This document shows positions 20,335 to 33,110 of a stretch of 34,833 bases of DNA, one piece after another. A model generated the notes under the pieces. The model was not told the origin of the DNA, did not search any database, and saw only the letters and a list, made by a program, of their open reading frames with translations. The DNA lies in NCBI GenBank assembly GCA_958430865.1, contig CAUDNR010004092.1, positions 11,880 to 46,712 of the forward strand, in the 5' to 3' direction. The position numbers were made by a program, and so were the translations under genes. This DNA comes from Entrophospora sp. SA101 (Eukaryota; Glomeromycota; Glomeromycetes; Entrophosporales; Entrophosporaceae). Each line of letters starts with the position of its first letter. Positions within the stretch are counted from its first letter, which is position 1.

Positions 20335-23254
20335 TATATAATTTTTTTTTTTAATAATTTTATTAAAAATTTTTTTTTTTAATCTGTCCGTCAGTTAATT
20401 CAATTAACTATAGCAAGCATGCTATTTATATTTATTTGAAAACCACAAAAAAATAAATCAAAACAAACCAGTATCAAGTAAATACTTGTTATAAAATGTA
20501 AATAAAACAAATAAAATTCTAAAAATAAGATGATTATTTAATGTGAGATTTGTTTATAATTCTTAATGTTAATCATTTACATTTACTCATATATTATTAA
20601 TATTAATATTAATGCATTATGCTTGCGGCTTTACTATAATTATTTTACAATTCAAATTTGTGCAGGAAAATATTAATCTTAAAATTTTTATTACACAGTA
20701 ATCAATGCCTTCCCTTTTGACCATTTCATTTAAAAATAGTATTATTCATCACCGCCATAAAATCATGTTTACTATCTTCACTAGGATTGTTATTGTATAA
20801 CAAGATTGTTATATTTTTTTTTTTATTTAGAGTTGGACCAGGAATAATGTTAACATCCATTAATTCTTAAATCACATCAATGTTTAGAGAAAAAAAAACA
20901 ATGCCACATAATCCTGACATCTATAGATTATAGTTGTCTTAATAATGATCGTCAACATATCTATATATAATGCCATAATCAGCTTTTGTATTGTCTCCAG
21001 AATCATTTGAACTCTTTAAGTTAAATGGCATATTAATATTGAGAATTCTATAATCATTTTTTCTCCAAAATAATTATGACAAACAACCATAGCATAGATC
21101 TCTCAAACCTTTAAAATTTCACTTTTACTTTCAATGCCCGTCAGATCATATTTTGTCTAAATATATTAAATGTGTCTTTGTACGCCATATTTTTATTTAT
21201 GTTTTATCTTTCATTTTTGTCACGAATGTCTGCTAGTAACTGGATTGAATCATGTTATATTTATTTGTTCAACGTTACGACACAGTTTAAATCATCAGCT
21301 CGCCCAATTAGTAATATTCCAACTTTTACCGAATGTTCCTTTAACATTATTATACATAATTTCAATTTCACACACAACATGAATAAAGAAAATACCTGTC
21401 AAAACTCTACTGTGTGATCATTGTTAATAAAATGTTGGAACTCGTTGTTAACAAAGATAAGCATTTATTGATTTTTGTAATATGCTTTCATTCTTTTTCT
21501 TTGTTCGGTTTGTCACTGCCTTTTTTGTATTCGAATATTTTAATGATGAAATGATTTTTTTTTCGTGTTCTTTTTTACTAATTACAATTATCTTTTACAT
21601 TTTTAGTAGTGCAAAAAAGGGTTTCTTTTTTCACTCTATCACTGCTTCTTCCATGAACTCTACTTAAACTATTACTTTATACTTTTCAATTCCTTCATTT
21701 ATTTCATTTTTTACGGATCTCTACGTTCTAACCTTTTATAATCGCTGATATTTTCCGAGTATTATTTTAAGAATCAAGTTTAGGGCGAAATATTTTTGAA
21801 TACGAGTTTTGGCTGGTTATTTATCACTGTTCTTGACCACATGATGCAAGCCAATTGATGCGCAGTGATTTGAATGAAAATGTCGCTTTAGAATAATCAT
21901 TTAACTGATTCGGAATTATTAATACAAAGTAATTATTCACATGATCATCCAATAACAACCAAAATAGGCGGCATATAATTAAAACAGGCCTTTCATATAT
22001 TATAGGAATAATAATATCATTACGTGTTTATAAATAAAATAATTAAATTTTAGAACAATAATAATAGTATTGCTATGATTTTATCATAGTGAATATGGCA
22101 GTAATAGATGGCACTAGCTATATGATGGCAATTTTAAATATTAACGACAACAATCAGTTGGAAGTCCGCATGGAATTACTTACAAAAGGCGAGTAAAAAA
22201 CCGAAGCAAAAACGTACCGCTACACGTTCTTTTGTAATAATACTATTACTATCCAAAGATTTTAAGAGGTATCGTTTATAAGCGCCTTTCTTTAACAACA
22301 TTTACCAAACCTATCTGGGAAAATCTACAAGTTAGACCATTCATTCCTTTTTCGTACTAATCTCGTTACGAACTAGTAACCGTTATTCATTCGCAAAAGA
22401 TTGTATCTCTGATAATAAATAGCTACCTAGATTAGCAAATTAAATATTTATCTAATATAATATACAGACCTGATCTTTAAAAATCATTTGTATTGGTATT
22501 TTTGATAAGTGATGAATTATATTAAGATATGGGATTTAATAGTATTTGCTATTGAATCATGAACATGGAAAACAAATTCAACAAGGCTTCTATATAAGCC
22601 AAACATATTTATATCGTGAAAAAAAGAACCTTCCATATAATGATGCAATTTCATCATGCAAATGATGGCAAATACTATCAAAGTCTGGTGGTTATTTATA
22701 AAAAGCGACAGTAAAATTATATTCAATTATGCTTCGCTCTGCATGTATTTCAATTTTGTCATGGTTTACAATCAGCGAAGGAATAATCCAGAATTAATGG
22801 AATTAAATAATGGAAACTATTAAGAATTAGGATATATATATCAGGTTAGTGAAGCTGGAAGGTTATCAGAAGAAAGGAATTGGAATTTATAATGTCAAAG
22901 ATGAGGATGCTACAACTAATCACCGAGTAAGGTTATTAATTATATTTTTTACTTGATAAGTTTTTATCTAATAATTTCGACATGTCTAAATAATTTGATC
23001 ACGTCTTAATGTCTATGACCAATTTTTTGTAAATAAATAAAGAATTAACTAATCATCTAGTAATTTTAATTGATTCATGATGTGATTAAGATTCAAATCA
23101 AGTCCAGATTTAATCAAATCGAATCATTTGATTTTCCGACTAACAGAATATTTCTAATATTGACAGACTTCTAAAGATTGTAGAAAAACAAATACCTTGT
23201 AAAAATTTGACCACGAAATATCCAAAAGCTTGCCAAGTAAACACGACCTGTATA
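20335..23254. other. Long AT-rich region with scattered unassigned short frames
   Basis: No gene could be supported. On the minus strand 20939-21090 a frame reads LFWRKNDYRILNINMPFNLK and later DYGIIYRYVDDHY. On the plus strand 22095-22196 a 33-codon frame starts MAVIDGTSYMMAILNINDNN. Near 22850-22930 the words YQKKGIGIYNVKDED faintly recall a Sel1-type repeat (GIGxxxDE). None has enough support to call. Confidence 0.35.
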
Positions 23255-23479
23255 TTAAGGAAAAGTTCCTCTATGGGTTAAAATAACTTGATCGCGTTCA
23301 AACTCTGATAAGGATTCGTCTTGAACCTTTACGATTTGTTGTTCTGTGATAAATGACTGAATTGAACTCAGTCTTTTAAATTCAATTGAACTGAGACAAT
23401 CAAATAGATTCATTTGGAGTCCTACTCTCTTCCCTGAATTGATTATTACTATTGATGATCCTTCAGAAACCAATGCCAA
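23255..23479 (-). CDS. Hypothetical 74-residue frame
   Basis: An uninterrupted frame from the ATG at 23479, with balanced composition: MALVSEGSSIVIINSGKRVG at the start, an acidic DESLSEFERD stretch near residues 54-63, then LTHRGTFP at the end. It is not recognised. No splice partners or homologous neighbours are visible, and it may be a relic. Confidence 0.2.
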   Translation of the reverse strand: MALVSEGSSIVIINSGKRVGLQMNLFDCLSSIEFKRLSSIQSFITEQQIVKVQDESLSEFERDQVILTHRGTFP

Positions 23480-23966
23480 TTTTATTCAATAATTTCATAA
23501 TTGATGACTCTCTTTATTATTAAAGATCTTATCCTTTTACAGAAAAAGACTGATATCATCTATTAATATTATTATTATGAAATTAAAGAGCAACTTTTGA
23601 TAATATATCAATTCATATAATTCACCATCTCCAGACCCATGAATTTAACTCTACTATCAAAGATGAAATGCTGGTGAAAAATACCAAATTTACCAACGTT
23701 AAACTGCGATTGTTTTCTACTTCAGGAGTTAAGCATTAAAGAAAACAATAACTCATTCGAAACGCTAAATGAATCGCCATTATGTAGATCAAATGAAACA
23801 GAGTTTATAGAAATGACATTAGTATTTTATTAAATGAATTGATTGATTATTAAAGTTAATGGAAAATCATGCCAATTGTAAAGAATCTCCAGAAAATTTA
23901 TTTTGATTTTTTTTTAACGGATCAATGGGCAAGCTAAATTAGTTCATAGATAATAAAAAAAATATA

Positions 23967-24445
23967 ATGTTATGTGATGGTTGCAAAGAAAAAAAATAAT
24001 TAATTAACTGATAAATGTGGAATAAAGAGATCATTAGATTTTTTTATAATTGTAAAAATATGCATGATATAGTGTTGATATATAATTGGATTCCATATAA
24101 CCAGCTTAATGATATTGAATACTTGGTTAATGGTAAAGTAAAAAATGTCGTATTGAAATTATATAATTCTAATAAAAGAAGTGATTTAGTATAATATCTA
24201 TTATTATTAAATATTAAATGTTAATTCATAACAAAGTTTTTTTTCATATGGTCATCATAATAGCAGAATAGGAGATTTAGGGTTGTTAACAAATGACAAA
24301 TGAAAAAGTAAAATATTGGAGTAATTCCATACTTAGCACCTGAGTATTATCAAAAAAAAAATATATACAAAAGGATCAGGCATTTACAATGTTGGTATGG
24401 AAATATGGGAGTTCACTACAGGAAAGAAACCATTCTTTTTTGTTT
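23967..24445 (+). pseudogene. Relic of a glomeromycete-type (TKL-like) protein kinase, catalytic core deleted
   Basis: Plus-strand blocks occur in the right order. MLCDGCKEKK is the CxxC motif that precedes these kinases. Then NKEIIRFFYNCKNMHDIV leads into YNWIPYNQLNDIEYLVNGKV (the WIPYxxFxxIxYL start of the N-lobe) and VVLKLYNSNK (the ATP-lysine strand). After a gap come NSRIGDLGLLTNDK (the DFG region, here DLG), YTKGSGIYNVGMEIWEFTTG and KKPF (subdomain IX, normally YTxASDIYSxGMIMWE). Stops separate the blocks, and the HRDLxxxN catalytic loop, which should lie between 24205 and 24245, is missing. The family is well known to be hugely amplified in Rhizophagus. It is non-functional. Confidence 0.72.
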
Positions 24446-26401
24446 AATAAATAAGCACTTTTGTGGTCGGAAATTAAACAATAGGATTTAATTGTCCATT
24501 TAATTATCAAAGTGATATAGATTGAGGTTTTGATTTGGTTTTGTTTGTTTGCTTTGGTATAAAGCAAAGGTTTTACTTCACCTGTAAATTGTCTGTGATA
24601 CTGTATCACAAAATTCAAAACTTAATTTCCCAGCCCAGCTTCCTATAATTAAAACCATCAACACATATAAAAATATAGTACTTTTTATCTCCCAAAGTTA
24701 GATTTATTCTAGTGTATATTATATATTATTATATTATTTATAATGAATAATAAGTGCTTTAATAATCAAAAAATGACTAACATATTTATATTAAATGTAA
24801 GAAACTAAGCTTTAGGGAGATGCCCAATATAAAAGTTACAAAAAACAAAAAGTTTATTCCACCAAATATAAAAATTTTTTTTTGGGTGAACTTGGATGCA
24901 GTTGAACAGATTTTCGTCAATTTTGTTATCTCTGCTATAATAGATTTATATACATGATCGGCGACACACAAATTTTAATTCTATTTTTATTCTAAAGACA
25001 TCAAATGCTGCGCCTTTTGTCGAAAAATTTTAATATTAATGATCTTTCAGGTAAAATATTTAATTCCAACAGTAGACAAAGCAAAATGTCAGTAAATAAT
25101 CAAAAAAATCACTTAAAAAAATCAAAAGGACAATAATGATACAATGTTAGCATGATATAACAATCATTTATTAATTTAATGTTCTATTTTATATCTTAAA
25201 CCAGTTGTTGAATTATTAAGAAAAAATCGTTGACAAAAAAAAAACTTCCAAATACTAAAAATCTCTTCCCACCGGGGCGCAGCCAAAAAAAGAGTCAAAT
25301 TTTTCTAGAAAACATTAAAACAACTTCGTATAAATATTAAAAAAGACAAACCTCCAACTTCAAGAATAGTTGCGGGAAGGGAAGTGAGTCGATGAAGAAG
25401 TCAGTTTTTTGTAAGAATACGAAACAAAAACTTTTACTAATAAAAGATTCAACAACAAAAATAATATTTATTGTTTTCAATAAAAAGATAACAAGTAACA
25501 ACACAAATTTCAAGAAACAATGGTGAGTTTTTCGACGTTCCTTGACAAGATGTCTTACATGATCAATGAAATGGGGTGCTTCTTTTTTTTAAGAAAAGAG
25601 GCCACGTAGAGATGTGTACGACGTCAAGTCGCTTCAAACGGATACTTTTAGTATTATAGGGGGGTGGGCATTTAAAAATTGTTTTATTTTTATTTTTTTT
25701 GTTAATTCATATGTAAAGTTCAACCAAATAAAATGTCACGGGAAGACTACGTCGTTAAAAAAAAATCGTTTTATAAATCACGTGATAAAATTTGATCTAC
25801 GTTCGTTTTCTGATTGGTCAAATTAATTTGATTGGCGTGCCGAATTAGATATGGTGCACAATAAATAGGGATGGGACAGTTCCAAATTGGTTCCAAGTAA
25901 ATTGCTAATTCTAGAACGGATTTTTTTCTTACAAGCTACTAATTAAGTTGAATTTGTTTGCAGTAACGATTTAATATGAATTACTATTGGAGATAAGTAA
26001 CAGGATTTCTTGAGAATCCAGAATCTTTAGAATTATAGGAATTTGGAACTAAGGATGTTAGCTGAAATAGTTTTTGAAAAAATCAATTTTGGCAAGCAAT
26101 TTCGGATTTACAATATTCTTTATATCAATAGACATAAAAAATTGAAAATAATTACACGTATAAATGGTAGGATGAAGTTAATGCTATTGCACAAGATGTC
26201 ATTAACAATGGTGAAATTAGACTTGATTAAAGAAAAAAACACTTTGAAATTTTATTTAATATTATTAAATATATTTATTTACAAAATTTTCTTATTTTAA
26301 ATAAACTCTTTCTACACTATATTATTACTACTACAATTAAGCAAATAAAAAAAAAATTTTCATTCATTTACTCATACTTTCCAACCTCAAAAGTAGATTA
26401 T
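24446..26401. other. AT-rich intergenic region with a promoter-like patch
   Basis: No gene is supported. A less AT-rich patch at about 25560-25860 holds a CACGTG (about 25779) and two ATTGG (CCAAT) words (25810-25836), as in a promoter. The frames next to it (25614-25826 and 26043-26300) are Lys/Ile/Asn-rich and carry no recognisable domain. Confidence 0.4.
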
Positions 26402-27734
26402 TCAAGCAAAAATAGGAATCCCAAACAATGTACCAGGATCAATAGATCTTATATTTCTATTTAACGAAGAGATTTCTTTAATTTCTTCATCAGTCAAAGT
26501 AAAATCTAAAATTTTAGAATTTTCAACAATTCTATTTTGATTGATTGATTTTGGTATAACTGCAATGTTACGTTGAATTGCCCAACGAAGTGCCACCTAT
26601 CATTATAATAACAAGAATTATATTTTATTATTATTATCACTGCTGCAACTATCACTACTCATTTTAAATATATGAAAAGAAGACAAACCTGAGCAGTAGA
26701 TTTACTATATTTATTTGCAACCTGTTCCAATTTAGGTGCATTTAAAATGTGAGGAATACCCACGTCACTTGTCACCGCATAATTACTTGAACCTAGAGGT
26801 GAGTAGGCAGTCACTGCCAAACCTTGAGATTTTGCATAATCTACCAATTGTTCTTGTGTCAAGTATGGATGGTGTTCTATTTGTAGCACTGATGGTTTGA
26901 TACGTGCATATTTCAACAAATCCATTATTAGCACTGCATTAAAATTAGAAACTCCAATATTCTGTATTATAAGGTGAATGAGTTGTATGTAAAACACATA
27001 TATACACAAACACACACCATTTCTGATATACACACTCTCTTATATATATTTACCCTAACTAATCCAGCGTCAACCAATTCTTCCATAGCTTCCCATGTTT
27101 CTCTAATAGTGACATCTTCTTGAATACAAACCTTATTCTTAGTGTCATAATACCATTCAGGAGGATAACGTTCTTTTGGATCAACATATTTCAATGATAT
27201 AGGGAAATGAATCAAATAGAGATCTAAATATTTCACATTAAGATCATTAAGCGTTCTCTCAAGAGCTGGTCTAACATGTTCTTTTTTATGATAAGTGTTC
27301 CATAACTATTTACAAATTAATAATTAATAAATTTTTAAAAAAGACTTCATTCATCCAATTAATTAAATATATATTTGTTTATTTGTTTATTACCTTGGAT
27401 GTGATGAAAATATCTTCGCGTTTTACAAACCCGTCATCAATTGCTTTCTTAATTCCGTCACCCACTTCTTTTTCATTACCATAGTCAGGTGATCCATCCT
27501 GCATTTATATACACACATAAATTGTTAAATTGTTAAATAATTATTAATAAATTACAATTGGAACAAACAAAAAAATTTAAAAAGAGTATTTACTAATAAT
27601 TGATAACCATTTTTTAAAGCATGATAAACAGTATCAGCAGCTATATCTTTAGGTATTTGCCATGTACCGAAACCAATGAGTGGCATGGGATCGCCTGTTG
27701 GCTTTAAAATAATAGCATTATCTGAGGATACCAT
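26402..27734 (-). CDS. NAD(P)H-dependent aldo-keto reductase, D-xylose/aldose reductase type (five exons)
   Basis: Exons 27734-27594, 27498-27394, 27305-27054, 26961-26689 and 26596-26402 join in frame (all GT-AG, all phase 0) to 321 residues, the normal AKR length. It opens with [15 protein letters not shown]. The catalytic tetrad is complete: D48, Y53 ([15 protein letters not shown]), K82 ([14 protein letters not shown]) and H115 ([12 protein letters not shown]). [11 protein letters not shown] and [20 protein letters not shown] follow. The coenzyme-binding [13 protein letters not shown] near the C-terminus places it with the NADPH-preferring AKR2/xylose-reductase group. Such enzymes reduce aldehydes and aldoses (for example xylose to xylitol) in the cytosol; the true substrate cannot be read from sequence. 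It reads away from the transposon-rich right flank. Confidence 0.95.
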
Positions 27735-29110
27735 TTTTTTGTTATTATTAAAAAAACGAGAAAAAAAGTTTTTTATGATTAAAATAATTTACTTTTTTAT
27801 ACTAGCATACTTTATATTAAAATTTCCTCATGACCAAAAATATCGGGGGAATTGCCCAGTTTGGGAAAATTTTATCATATCGGATCAAAAAATTTTCTTA
27901 AATAATAATTAGTAGTAGTATGGTTTTCTATTCGAAATAAGGTTTAATAATAAGAAATTTAAGTAAAATTTTAATCTATACACGTGTAACAGGAAAATGG
28001 CCAATTCCCAAAATTTTTTAAAATGTCAGGAATTTTATAATAGGATTTCGCAACGTATTTTTTAATGTCGTTTTTTCTATATTAATATAATAATAATATG
28101 TCATCATCACAAAGGGTCAGAAACAGATACTCTGAAGTTCAATCGGAGGTAGTTGAAGCCGAATAAAAAAAAAATTGCAGAAGCATGCAAGGGAAGCAAC
28201 ACTAGTGTTCCATGTCACAAACCAAAAAAGGAAACAAAATAGTTGTAAAGGCGGTTGCAACCAGCAGTTGCAATCATTTTTATATGATGCAAAGATGGTA
28301 GCATCCATCATCAAAAGTTGCAGCCAGTATCCTTAATTTCATGTGCATCATGCACGTTTTATTGCATTTTTTTTAAAAAAAATAAATACATCTAAAAAAA
28401 GGAAAATATTATATACAGAAACAGAAAGGTTCTTTTTGCGGAATATACAGAACCCTACAAATTAGTATAAGATTTTCAATGATTTTCAATGGTGATAATT
28501 TTCAAAAATCACTTATGTTCCTGTGATGGTTTAGCAACATGCGTTATTTAAACATTAATTTTTATTATATATTTTTTAAATAGAAATAAAAATTATTTTT
28601 ACTATATATTTTTATCATTATTATTTTTTCTAGCATTGCTAGTCAACTAGCAATATCCACTACTAGAAACTTTATTTTTAGCCATGATTAGGAATTTTTT
28701 TCAAGACAACTAAGTCAAGAAAATATTTTATTTTTTTAGTTTAATAAAAATGTTTAGAGATGCGCACATATAATTTTGTAATTTTTTAAAAAATAAAAAT
28801 TTAATCAGTACTCCTTTTTAACATTAGGCGAATATATTATTTAATAGATTGCTTTATACATTCAATGGTTAATATTTCAAGATGATAGTTATTAACATAG
28901 ATTGGTTAATTGTTAAAACTTCATGTCAAGATTTTTTTTCAAATTTTTTTTTATTTATAATTTTATAAATTTTATATACAAATTTTGACAATTTGTGATT
29001 TCCTAATCAACTCATTAATTTTTTCTATTACTATTACTATTTTTATTGTTATCATTATTATTTTTTTATTATCATTATTATTTTTTCTATTACTATTATT
29101 ACCATTATTA
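27735..29110. other. Intergenic: AKR upstream region and transposon flank
   Basis: The AKR promoter must lie just right of 27734. At 28099-28250 plus-strand reading MSSSQRVRNRYSEVQSEVVE, then IAEACKGSNTSVPCHKPKKE, looks like the eroded start of a protein but breaks up at once. TTGCTAGTcaACTAGCAA (about 28636-28653) is an 8-bp-arm palindrome. A TTA/TTATCA pyrimidine repeat (29015-29120) abuts the end of the MULE coding region. Confidence 0.4.
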
Positions 29111-31524
29111 TTATTTTTTTTTACATTTTGATCTAGTATAATGGACTTTTTGGGGAGTATGCCTTTTAGTTTTTACTTTTAAAGGGTTTTTAATCTCATT
29201 TTCTTCTTTTGTTATTTCCAAATACACATCTTTAAGTGCCTTTTCTACCAATAAATATTTTTCTTTGTCTTCATCAGCAATTTTCACAACTTTTCTAAAT
29301 TTATCAAACACTGTAATATAATTGTTATCTTTTCTATTGTTATTTCTTTCAACAATTGCTGGTGGATTTATTTTTAAAAATTTTTTTGAACTTTCACCAA
29401 ATGTTTCCACAAATGGGTTTGGTTCATTGTAAGTCCTAATGCAATTACTACTCAAGATATTTTCCTTTTTCAACTTATTATCATCTATTGGATCCTTAAA
29501 CCATCTTTTTGTGATCACACTTATATGAAAATTTAAGATTTTGCTACTTCTTAAAACTACAAAAAAGTGTCTGCATACTATTCCATGATTTGATAGGAGC
29601 ATACAAGTACACACATATGAACCATCAGCAAAAACAAGGGACATATTGGTTTTTATTTGAATTATAGTGATATAATTTCCAAATTTCTGATGGATTTTCT
29701 TCAGCTGCCAAGATTAATTCATGTAATGAAGAACCTCTTACATCAAAAATATCAAAGTTATTGCCATCCTCATTATTAATGTCGTTGGTATTAGTATCAT
29801 TATCAGAATTATTGACACATAATTCTTCAATTGTAGAAATATTGCATTGATAAAAATATGAAGACACCATTTCTATTTTAATCAAAGACTGAGAAAAGTC
29901 TGATAAGTGTATTTTCATGTTTGCAATTATTTCTTTATATACATCAATTATGGTGTTGTTAAACCCATAATTGATGTTTTTACTCAAATACCAACTGTTA
30001 ATTTTAATTTTCTCTGTTTTTTGTATGTCATTTTCAATTTTTTCAAAAACTTCAACAAGACTTGAATTAGAATGTAATTATTTTTTTATGATTGCATGAT
30101 AACCTTCTAAACGCGAAGTTGTTTTGATACCAGCTGTCATTATTTGATTTTTCCAACACCATGCCCACTTATTTTTAACATTGTATAAGTGCTTATTTAA
30201 ATAATTGTCAACATTTCCATTAAAGTATTTTTGTATTAATTGATCCCACAAGTTATCAAACGAAATAATTGAAATGGAATCCAAAAGATTTTTAAAATCT
30301 TTAATAAATTCATTATTTTTTTTGTTATTTGGGCTTTACATTCCTGTTGAGATTTTGATAAATATGATATAGACACAAAAAGTGATGTGTGTTTTGAAAT
30401 TGTTGTTCTATGGCTGATTCCATTGCTAAGTTGTGGTCACTCATAATGACCTTTGGTGAATCAGAAACTGCTGATTTTAGACATTTGAAAAACCAGTTGA
30501 AATTTTCTAAACTTTCATTATCTAATAATGATTGACATAAAATTATTGACTGTCCTTCATTATTTACACCAAGTACAAAACATAAAATCATATTAAACTT
30601 GTTTGTTTTGTATGTGGTATCAATGATTACTATATCATTGTATTTATACCATTTTTTCAATTGGACAGGATTCATCCAAAAAATTCGATTTAGTCTTCTG
30701 GTGTCATTATCCACATAGAACTCAACAAACCATTCTGGATTTATATTTTTCCTATCTATAAACATCTTGTATAATTCTGCTGCATCAACTTATGATACCT
30801 TCTTTACAGATTGGATAAAATTATTCAAATTTATATCATTTATTTTTATTTCTGGATATTTGTTTTCTAGAATACCTCTTATTTGAGGCAAACCAAGTTT
30901 TTGGCCAACATAAAGTTCAATTTCATCCCAAATTTCTTTATCCACCGACTTGTATGAATAATATTCAATTTCATTTGGAGTAATTTGGTGATTATGTGTA
31001 TTTTCAATTTTAGTTATATGGATTCCTTGAGTTTTTGAATTACTTTCCACAGGCAACCTTTTCTTTTTGATTGTTTATCATGTTGCTTTAAAGGATCAAG
31101 ATTTTTTCTATTGCCTCTTTGTTTTCCAGAATGATTGCACCTGAGGTAAACACCATATTCTCTTGAGGATTCAATGCTTGTGCTGACTCCTTGTTCATAT
31201 GCATATTTTTTAACATCTGCTATTGCATTATTCAATGAACCCCAACATTTTGACAAAGATAATTCTATTACACCAATTCTTTCAGAAATATCTTGATTTG
31301 TTTCAAAACAGCCATTATCCATTGACATATGTTCATAACCATCAACTTCCATTGAATAATTATCAATTTTTATGGTTTCACATTCATTTATTTTTTCACA
31401 TTTGTCAATTTCTATTTTTTCACACTTGTCAATTTCTATTGTTTTGCATTCATCATCAATCTCTGTTGAATATGATTGCAATGATGGAAATTTACTTTCA
31501 ATTAAAGCTCCAATATTTATGGGA
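29111..31524 (-). pseudogene. Mutator-like (MULE) transposase, disabled
   Basis: One transposase is readable on the minus strand through the segments 31524-31014, 31056-30790, 30765-30325, 30316-29625 and 29644-29111. An acidic N-terminus with repeated IEIDKCEK comes first. A FAR1/WRKY-GCM1-like finger follows (RCNHSGKQRG, KGCLW, NTHNH). The DDE core has D at 30619-30621 (VIIDTTYKTN), D at 30436-30438 (IMSDHNLAM) and E at 30105-30107 (TTSRLEGYHAIIKK). CLYHIYQNL supplies the C-x2-H of the MULE domain. Last is a SWIM zinc finger (CTC...C-R-H, YVCTC to VCRHFF) and a lysine-rich tail. It is broken by in-frame TAA codons at 30790 and 30078 and by frameshifts near 31020, 30325 and 29640. All key residues remain, so decay is recent. 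It directly follows the Ulp1-like gene on the same strand. Confidence 0.9.
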
Positions 31525-31613
31525 AATCAAATCCTTCTAAATCATAATTTAGAATTAGACTCAAGTATCTAGGTCTAAAATAAGTGGATATTTTCTATCC
31601 CATGATTTATTAC

Positions 31614-32565
31614 TTATTCCAATTTCTTCATATAATTTAAGATCGTTATTCCACAATCTAAAGTTCCACATTGGTAAGGGATTTCACCAATATAATAAAC
31701 TTCATCTTCAAAAGAGATTCCATAAAATTCAAATAATCTGTTAATATTGGTTATTAAATCAATTGGAGCTTGATAATATAAAGAATCACCAAAATAATTT
31801 TTTTTGGTATCTAAATCTAGTTTTACAACTCCCCAATTATTATTATTTATGTGTATAATTATATATATATTTTTAATTTTTTCTGATAAATGACCTAATA
31901 AATTATATGCAATATCAAGTTTTCCATCGCTTATATAAGTGTATAAATATATTGGAGCCAAAATAAAATTATTATTTTTGTTGTTATCATATTTGAATGC
32001 TTTAAATATCCTAAGTACTGATTCAATAACCATATCATTAACATAATTCTGACTTGCCAAGGTACATAAATCTAAAATAGTTACATTTAAATTCTTTCTT
32101 AAATTATTATATAATCTATTAGTATTTATTAATTTTTCTTTCAATTTGTTTGACCTCTTCAATTTACTATCAACCCAATTGATTAAATTTATGAAATTAG
32201 TTTGAAACAACATTGCTGTATGCAAGTTTATTATTTTGTTTAAATCACAGAATTTGGCTATTCCAAAAGAAGGTATTTTAATAAACATTTGATTTCTTTT
32301 TTTTTCTTTTTCTTCATCTTTTCCAATGTAGTCATTTATTTGATCAATTATTTTTCTAATGTATCCCAAAGGTGGAATTTCCAAGTCATTTTTAACTATC
32401 TCCTTTATTGTCAATTCTTTCCCAGGATCATTTTCAAAAATTTTAAACTTCATGGATGATGGAACAAGTCTTATTTTTGGGAAATTTATTTTTAATGACT
32501 TTTTTCACATAAATAGAATTAATTAAATTATAACAATTTTCATAATAATTTTCAAACCTAAACAT
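31614..32565 (-). CDS. Ulp1-like C48 cysteine protease carried by the MULE
   Basis: A 279-codon frame (32453-31614) begins MKFKIFEND. In the frame to its right, MFRFENYYENCYNLINSIYV and then KKVIKNKFPK (from 32565) runs into an A-rich homopolymer at 32480, after which IRLVPSSMKFKIF continues. The native start is therefore probably 32565 with a one-base slip. Counting from 32453, YVNDMVIESVLRIFK (137-151) matches the WLNDxxI of SUMO proteases. H201 and W207 (HINNNNWGVV), D223 (YFGDSL), Q261 and C267 (YQCGTLDCGI) form the C48 His-Asp-Gln-Cys set. Such enzymes cleave SUMO or related modifiers. It ends about 90 bp before the transposase reading begins on the same strand. Plant Kaonashi MULEs also carry Ulp genes. 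Substrate unknown. Confidence 0.82.
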
Positions 32566-32799
32566 AATAATAATATTAGTAAAAAGTAGTAGTAATAGCA
32601 AATAATTAACATTAAATATTATTTGTTTACAAATCATTGTCAACTAATGTAATTCTTTCATCATCATCTTCTTAAATGATAATTGCATTCTTGAAAGAAA
32701 CAATTTGATTTTCAGTATTCATATTGAAAAAGAATATATAAATATATAAAAAAGGTGAAATTTTAACTAAAATAAAAAATGATTTTTTAATATAGAATT

Positions 32800-33110
32800 A
32801 ATTCCGATTGAATATTTTTGATATAAGAGAGAGAAAAAAAGATAATTTTTAAATAAAGAATTGATGTTTTTGATAGAAAAGAAGAAAACCCAATTTTTTA
32901 ATTCCAATTGAATATTTTTGATAGAAAAGAGTAAAAAAACTGGTTTTTTAGAATTTTCTAATTAGATATTTTGTTAGAAGAGAAGATTATTGTTATAAAA
33001 ACCAAATTTTCAATTTAATTGAATATTTTTGTTAGAAGGAAAAAAGAAATGATTTATTAAAGTTAATTTTAATTGAATATTTTGTTAGAAAAGAAAACCA
33101 ATTTTTATAA
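32800..33110. repeat. Tandem array A, about 50-56-bp units
   Basis: The word AATTGAATATTTTTGATAGAA or a close variant starts near 32807, 32860, 32907, 32962, 33018 and 33071, that is, every 48-56 bp. Purine-rich GAAAAGA tracts lie between. There are six diverged copies. It lies upstream of the Ulp1-like gene on its promoter side. Confidence 0.72.

Noticed and set aside
21170..21667. Three Phe/Leu/Ile/Cys-rich plus-strand frames
   Set aside because: Composition typical of T-rich DNA read by chance, with overlapping frames and no motifs.
24376..24971. Two minus-strand frames of 61-80 codons
   Set aside because: The first is antisense to the kinase relic, the second is low-complexity hydrophobic; no support for either.
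25614..26300. Plus-strand frames of 70 and 85 codons
   Set aside because: Lys/Ile/Phe/Asn-rich, without domain or splice partners; likely chance frames.
28117..28314. 65-codon minus-strand frame rich in Phe and Cys
   Set aside because: The plus strand of the same stretch reads more like decayed protein; the minus frame has no motif.
31223..31572. His/Phe/Leu-rich plus-strand frames
   Set aside because: They are antisense to the repeated IEIDKCEK coding stretch of the MULE transposase.
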